Origin: Spinacia oleracea
Lineage: Eukaryota; Streptophyta; Magnoliopsida; Caryophyllales; Amaranthaceae
NCBI RefSeq assembly: GCF_020520425.1
Contig: NC_079487.1
Coordinates: forward strand, 130,904,385 to 130,968,384
DNA length: 64,000 bases
Reading direction: 5' to 3'
The position numbers and the translations under genes were made by a program. The notes beneath the pieces are model-generated. The model ran no database searches. It saw only the letters and a program-made list of their open reading frames with translations, and was not told the origin of the DNA. Below are positions 58,062 to 64,000 of this stretch, piece by piece (within the stretch, counting starts at the first letter, position 1; every line of letters starts with the position of its first letter).

Positions 58062-58652
58062 ATGGTCGTGGAGGCGAAGATCATCAAAGGTGGAAGACGG
58101 AATTTTGCAGCAAATTATGATGATATTGATGGTGGATGCTTACCCAAGGACCTAACAATTGATATCTTGCTTCGACTACCGGCAGAATCATTGTTGAAAT
58201 TCAAATTAGTAAGTAAAACATGGAATTCTCTAATCTCAAACCCTAATTTCATAAAATCCTATACACAAAATTCAAACAACCCTACAACCTTACTATATGA
58301 ATATTCACCTTATATCATGCGAGTACATAATTCTGTATCCCTTGGTAAAAACTGCAACCAAAACAACCCTATGGTGTCAAAATTAAACCTTTCTTTCCTA
58401 AAAGAAAATATTTGTAACGTTATTGGATCATGTGATGGTCTTATATGCAAATATTCGCAACGCAAACATTGTATCTTCATCAGTAACCCTCTCACCAAAG
58501 AAACCAAGAAAATCTCAGTCCCGTTTCCTATAACAGTCGGTTTCGTCGAAATCAACGACGTTTCGTGGTTCGGGTTCGTTCCCTCTATCAATGACTACAT
58601 AATCTGGGTAGTAATAGGCAAACCAGTAGTAAACAAACAATTTCATGGTTAA
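58062..58652 (+). CDS. F-box protein, C-terminally truncated (probable pseudogene)
   Basis: F-box proteins are the substrate-binding parts of SCF ubiquitin ligases. The 196-aa ORF has an F-box at about residues 26-68 (LPKDLTIDILLRLPAESLLK, then FKLVSKTWNSLISNPNFIKSY-like) and the start of an FBA-type associated domain (SCDGLICKY, FISNPLTKETKKI, WFGFVPSINDY). Plant relatives are usually about 350-420 aa, so half is missing. The stop comes just where sequence related to a Copia integrase begins, so the gene was probably cut by a retrotransposon insertion or rearrangement. A TATA-like box and the clean N terminus mean it may still be transcribed. No intron is evident. Confidence 0.65.
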   Translation: MVVEAKIIKGGRRNFAANYDDIDGGCLPKDLTIDILLRLPAESLLKFKLVSKTWNSLISNPNFIKSYTQNSNNPTTLLYEYSPYIMRVHNSVSLGKNCNQNNPMVSKLNLSFLKENICNVIGSCDGLICKYSQRKHCIFISNPLTKETKKISVPFPITVGFVEINDVSWFGFVPSINDYIIWVVIGKPVVNKQFHG

Positions 58653-58654
58653 AT

Positions 58655-59553
58655 ATGATATAGTCCAAGGTACTTTGGGACCTGTACGGATTAGTTTGGT
58701 TGATAATCAAGGTATCTTGAGTAATAAACCATCTATTGGTATCCTTCAAGATTCAAGTATCTGCATTCTAAGATTCTTTTGGGAAAAATACCTACCTATG
58801 ATGACATGAGGGTGTAAATGTGTTGTTTACAAAGTCTATGACCTTGAATCTCAATATCTCATAGAACAATAGATTCCAAGAGCTGCATCCACTAAGTGGT
58901 TCCTCTCCACTACACTGTTGTGTCCTCTGCTGTTTCTGCTTCCTGGCTGTCTTTTTCCTCTTTCTTCTGTATGTCTGTAAAATAGGGCGGTTAGGTGGAT
59001 TTATAGCAACTTACTATGAAGTATGTAACTAGACATGTTATTTTTCATGAAATTACCTTCGCTTCTCAAAATTATGAAAAATCATCTTTCAACTTAGAAC
59101 CGACTGTGATGCATATTATTGATAATCTTATTCTAGAATCGACCTCCAATGAATATTCCTACAACGCAGAACGTTCCTGTGGTGCAAACTACAGAACAAA
59201 ATTCAACAAAGAACATCCCACAAAATGTCACAGTTGGTGTTACTGATCACAATGTTGACAATAACCTTTATTCTTCTAACTAGAATTCCAGAAATACCCC
59301 TGCACCTCCAGTTAGAAAATCTAGCAGATTGTCTAAAATTCCAGAAATCCCCCCTGCACCTCCAGTTAGACCATCTAGCAGATTGTCTAAGATGCCAGAT
59401 AAGTTTAAAGACTATGTTCGAGTTCCTGTTAAAAAGGCTTGTTTTGTCAAGTCGGAATCTGAAGTACCATTTTCAGTATTCATTGGAAACGTGATGAACA
59501 GAAAGGAACCAGATACTTGTGCTCAAGCTATAAGGCATATATTTTTAAAATAG
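58655..59553 (+). mobile_element. Decayed Ty1/Copia polyprotein fragment (integrase C-terminal part)
   Basis: Read across frames it gives LGKIPTYDDMRV, VYKVYDLESQYL, SRHVIFHE-like TRHVIFHEITFASQ, and then PVRKSSRLSK..PDKFKDYVRVPV. These are the landmarks of the Copia integrase C-terminal region and the linker before reverse transcriptase. It is broken by several frameshifts and stops; no LTRs, reverse transcriptase or RNase H follow. The linker contains a 53/54-bp tandem duplication (59288-59340 and 59341-59394), encoding PEIPPAPPVR..SSRLSK twice, whose one-base length difference shifts the frame. Confidence 0.75.
59288..59394 (+). repeat. 53/54-bp tandem duplication inside the Copia fragment
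   Basis: Both copies begin CCAGAAAT and contain CTGCACCTCCAGTTAGA and TCTAGCAGATTGTCTAA. The second copy has one extra C. Confidence 0.85.
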
Positions 59554-61248
59554 GAAAAGTTTACAGAAAAAAATAAGCGCCAAAATTATACTTCGTAAGT
59601 TCTACTCTCTGACTCTCTCCTCCAAGTCTCCAACCTTCAACTCTCTCCTCACAGTATGTCACTTTCTCTCTTCTTTCGTTCTAAAAATTCTGCTTTTATT
59701 TGGATAAACAATAATTGATAAAAAATATGTTTATTAAGTGTCGTATCATATTGAATTAAGCGTCGGTTTAAATAACTGTAAAGAATAACTGCTAAATAAA
59801 CATTTTAAAAATTTGCCTATAAAAGGATACATGCACTAACAATTATTCTTACTCCGTATGTGACTTAGAAGAAGTTACTTAATTATTCGAGTTCAATTCA
59901 GAATAAAGTAAATTAATTTCACTTCCCATACTTTCCATCCTATTTTGTAAATTTCAATTTCAGATGTTAGTTCTAACAAAAGACAAAAGACTTTGAAGGA
60001 CTATTTTAAGTCGTCAAATTAAGTAAATTCAGTTTACTTTCCCGTAAAGTACTTTTCAAATCTAACATAATTGCCATTTTTTTCTTTACATGATATTAAT
60101 TGTTGTTGAACGGATCAAAGTACAATTCAAACAGTTTCTAATTCTATTTAGGTAAGGATTTTACTCAGTTTATTTCGAATCAATATTGAGTTGTTTATTT
60201 GGATAACCATTCCAAAATTTGAAAATTGTCTTGCTAAAACGCTTAGATGCATGTGGGATTGTGGGGGATGGGGGTAGGTATAATTTACTGAGTTATCTAT
60301 TTCCTCTTTAATGGTTAGATTTTCTTATTATTTTGGGCTGATTTACAACTTTTGGTTTTTTTTTATATGTATAGAAATGTATAATTATGGCTGAAGGACA
60401 CTAATTGCTCCAATAATTTGATTCAATTTGTGATAAATTTGTGGTCAGCAATATGGGTTAAAGTATTATTGTTTGTGTTCTTTATATGATTCAACTATTG
60501 TACAATATTACCCAAATTCATATGGTTTGGATGATTGATTTTAACTGCATTCCTAGGTTGTAAATGGTTATTTTGTTGTTCTTGAGATCCTTAATTAGAA
60601 ATATGTTTTTACATCCCAAGTAATCTAGATCCTATATGAAGTAATACCTGATAATTTAGATCCGTTGTCAATTTATTTAAGAATTGATGAAGGTATTGTG
60701 TTAGATCTGCAGGTTCATCATGGCCTCACGAGTAATGATATTGTTGAAAGTTGATGCTTTAATTCTATAATGGTTTGATAGGAATATTTTATTTCCTCTA
60801 CCATTTGGGAATGCAAAATAATGAATCATAAGTATACTTTTGCAAGTGCTAAAACATTCTTGATGAACAGATGGAGTATAATTTATTTTTCATTATTTCT
60901 GATGCATTTTTTATCTTAAATATTTTGTTATCTTTGCTTATTACTATGTATTTAAGTAACTATGGTTCTTTCCCTTAAAAAAAAGTAACTATCGTTTCAT
61001 CTAGATTCAGTTGAGAGAGAAAGATGCATAAAAGTTGGAGGGGAAGGCGGGAAATGTGGACAGATGAAAAGGATGGTTGATATCTAATGGAAATAGGAGA
61101 TAGTTGGAGAATGACAACTGAAAGTGGAGCATTAGGTAATTGCTTGAGATTTGAGAATAAGAAGCAGCAAGCATGGATGTCGGCAACCATTTGTATATAT
61201 TCGGATAGAGAATTCTGGATCGAGAGCAGTTAAGAAATTAAACAGAAG
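59554..61248. other. Unassigned sequence, possibly transcribed
   Basis: No ORF worth calling. Bases 59600-59690 are C/T-rich (CTCTCTCCTCCAAGTCTCC, CTCTCTCCTCACAG), as in many plant 5' UTRs. Lower AT content and T-rich stretches up to the LINE would fit introns of an RNA, but there is no proof from sequence alone. Confidence 0.3.
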
Positions 61249-62860
61249 GTTTTTTTTTTTGGTAAAAGTAGGGCAAATTATATAAAAGCAGCAAAAATAA
61301 CAAGAGTTCCCAGCATTAGGGGGCGTTTGTTAGTTAGCATTACGTTACAGAACCAACATTAAAAGAACAGCTATGAAACTCCTTGTAGTACAAAGTCCTA
61401 ACGCAAAGGGGGGGGTTCTGCCAGTTTTGAATTACATTGTGCTCCAGATTTTCCCTTCTTGCATCCTTTGCCAGGCAGTCCGCCAGTTTGTTCATTTGCC
61501 TACCCTCGAACACTAGCCGCATCCCGAAAAAGTGAGTCTTCAGTTCCCTACAATCCATGACAATGTTAACAAGTTCATCAGTAATAATGTTGTTGCTGTT
61601 TATCATGTCCACACCCGTTGTACAATCCGAAGAAATGTGGATCCTCTCCCAATCCTCTCTCTTAGCTACTGTTAGAGCAAGTCGAATTGCCAGAATTTCA
61701 GCAACTAGAGCAGAGGGGGATAAGACTTTCATCTGTGCTCCCATGACCCATTGTCCTGTATGATCCCGCGCTACCATTGCAATTCCTGTTATCCAAGAAA
61801 GTGTATCCCACGAAGCATCCACATTGATTTTTATGAAACCAGGGGTTGGGGGGAGCCACACATGTATAGTAGTTAACAACTGAGTTTGATTTATGTGGGT
61901 ACAGGGTGTGGGTTGGTTAGATAACCACTCCCACGCGGCAAAGGTACTGGACTTTAAACAAGCCACCACCGTTATATTATCACGATTGAAGATCCACGCG
62001 TTTCTCCTCTTCCACAACTGCCACACGGTAAAGGGGAATAAAACACTCCATGGCATAGAGTTTGTCTCAGTAGTATGGCCAAGGTTCAAGGTTAGACAAT
62101 CTTTGATATTTTGGTTCGGGTTTGCAGGGGCTTGGAGAAGCTTATTCCACACCTCTCGGGCTCTAACACAAGAGAAAAGGATGTGGTAAGCATTTTCAGG
62201 AAACTGTGGACAGAATGGACACGAGTTAGAATTGATGATGAGCCTATTTGCAAGGGTCTGATTTGAGGGGAGGCGATCATGCCAACAAAGCCAAAGAAAG
62301 AACCTGATTTTTGGAAGAGTGGAGGCACCCCACACAGCCCCAATCTCTGGTTGATCCACAAGGTTAGGATGGCCTAGAGCAAGATAGGCTAGCTTGAATT
62401 GAAACCTATTGTTTTTGGCAAGGGTCGAGACTACAACATCCTGCTGGTGTAAGTTTGGGATGGGGGTTGTCATAATCTGTCTTTTGATCGTGGATGGGAG
62501 ATCAATGGAGAGGGGGGGGACCTCCCACTTAAAATCTAAGATGCAATCCTTCACTGTGAGGGAGTCTTCCTGGTAGGGTAAAGGGCCGTAAACACAATGT
62601 CTCAAGGGTTTATCCCCTACCCAAATGTCATCCCAAAAGGAGATAGAGGACCCATTCCCCGGGATCCACTTTGAAGTTGTCTTAAACCAATCCCAAATGT
62701 TACCCAACCCTTTCCACATGTAAGAGCCTTTCTTGAAAGAGGTGGGCATAGCTCTCCTAACAATGTACTTATGTCTCATAATTTGGGAAGCAATGTTATC
62801 CGGGTAAGTAATCAACTTCCAACACATTTTCAAAAACATAACCTTGTTAGTCATTTCTAT
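61249..62860 (-). mobile_element. 5'-truncated LINE with zf-RVT and RNase H ORF
   Basis: A poly(A) tail (T run at 61249-61260 on the plus strand) marks the 3' end. The 504-aa ORF (62854-61340) begins inside the region after the reverse transcriptase, has the zf-RVT zinc-binding module (CPFCPQFPENAYHILFSC, about residues 218-235) and an RNase H fold near the C terminus with acidic residues in NVDASWD, AEILAIRLAL, SSDC and NKLADCLAKD. Endonuclease and reverse transcriptase are absent, the usual result of incomplete reverse transcription. No TSD could be fixed. The ORF is intact from the truncation point to its stop, which suggests a young insertion or domestication; gene predictors often call such ORFs RNase H-like proteins. 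Confidence 0.8.
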
Positions 62861-64000
62861 TTGTATAGTGTATACATTTGGATAATGAATTGAAGATCCA
62901 GGAACTTACAACTGCTATGAGCAATCAAGCAAAATGTTTATAGATCATGATTTCAACTGTCACACTGGTGATCTGAGTTGGTTAAGGAATTTATTGGCTT
63001 ATCATGAGCGAAAAAGAAAATGGCTTGTGCGCTTCTCATCTTCAATTCAAGTGTTGGTGTCTTTTTGCTAGCTGATTGTTGTGATTTGGTGGGGGTTCTG
63101 GTTTTTCATTGCAGAAGTCTGAATATTGACGTGGTTCTCCTAAGTTTTGAATGTGATTAGTTGCTACTGGAAGACAACAAATCGTTTAATTACTCCAGGA
63201 TTGCAGTTTAGAGGATTAGCACACCCCTTCAACTCTTTTGCTAAAAGCTAATGCTCTAACCAGGCTGCTGGTCTCACACTCTCACCTAGATTGCACATAT
63301 CTGATACAGTAGCCAGTGTATTTTCTTGGTTGCAGCTGGATAATTTGAATTTGCCCTCCAAATCAACTTGATATTGCTATTTATTAGAAGGTGTTTGTTC
63401 TAACCCTTGCCTTGCGTTAAGGGGAGAAAAGGAAACATCATCTTATGGTTTTAAAACTAGCAGATTTTAAGGGTGTTCACCCAAAATTTATGTTAACCAA
63501 CCTTACTCTTTAGTGTATTTACCACTACATTAGGTACGATGGATTGGATGTCATGTGCCAAATTGGCCCACATATAGCACCAACAAAGAATGTACAGAGT
63601 AGTGGGGTTGTACTGATAAAGTTAGTCATCTAAAATTAAAGACTGAGAGGGGGGTTATGTGAGTTTAATTCTAGCCTTCTAGGCTGTCCAACTCTTAATA
63701 TCTAGGACAGTTTTAATCTCTTAAAAACCTTTTCAATTTAACTTTCATAATTAAATTGCATATCCAAGAACATTGTTAGATAGAACAAAATTTGATTTCG
63801 AGCCTTTGACAACGGAACTCCTTTCAAGTTAGGAGAATGTACTTGAGTACAAGTTTTCGCCTTTCATATGGTAGTTGACTATTCTATCATTTTAGAGGTA
63901 ACTGTGAGATGAATGCAGGGTTGCTGCTCATATCTCCAAAAGTTATTCTGAATGTTTGAATAGGAATGCTATTGTACCTTTTCTTAATCCTTCGAAGCAA
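62861..64000. other. Unassigned sequence at the window end
   Basis: No ORF, RNA or bounded repeat that I can support. It may be intron or 3' sequence of a gene continuing beyond the window. Confidence 0.3.

Noticed and set aside
61187-62920. Possible TSD of the LINE (ATTTGTATA..GGATA on both sides)
   Set aside because: The matches are short, interrupted and not placed at the poly(A) and truncation borders.

Overview
This is a 64-kb piece of an AT-rich nuclear plant genome. Genes have introns and GT/AG splice sites, the protein families are plant families (RLCK-VII kinase, CYP92-type P450, chloroplast 13-lipoxygenase, F-box), and most of the rest is transposon-derived. The very common Stowaway-type ends (CTCCCTCCGT) and the recurring word TACTCCGTA suggest a Caryophyllales/Amaranthaceae species such as spinach, beet or quinoa. 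That placement is an inference from repeat style, not an identification.

Layout. 1-19 kb: no convincing gene; a repeat field with Stowaway, CACTA, hAT, Tourist/Harbinger, Helitron, SINE and Mutator-like elements, many with intact target-site duplications (TSDs). 19.35-21.37 kb (+): intact five-exon receptor-like cytoplasmic kinase (447 aa). 22-26 kb: repeats plus a local tandem duplication. 26.8-38.1 kb (-): two two-exon P450 paralogs of CYP92 type (521 and 513 aa), both apparently intact, each with a Mutator-like foldback element in its single intron and a third such element between them. 38-42.6 kb: a tRNA-like relic, nested Stowaway and hAT elements. 42.6-48.9 kb (-): intact eight-exon chloroplast 13-lipoxygenase (920 aa) with all five iron ligands. 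49-58 kb: repeats. 58.06-58.65 kb (+): F-box gene that stops early and runs into a decayed Copia integrase fragment. 61.2-62.9 kb (-): 5'-truncated LINE with a long zf-RVT/RNase H ORF. The last kilobase shows nothing I can assign.

How the genes may relate. The two P450s and the lipoxygenase lie on the same strand within 22 kb. The 13-lipoxygenase would make 13-hydroperoxides for jasmonate and green-leaf-volatile synthesis. Some CYP92 enzymes make defence terpenoids or other specialised metabolites, so a shared defence role is possible but not shown. The kinase belongs to an immune-signalling family. I found no rRNA, CRISPR array or prokaryotic feature, and no clearly novel gene system. The most unusual signals are the transposon insertions in the P450 introns, above all a Mutator-like element whose TSD overlaps the splice donor of the second P450 gene.
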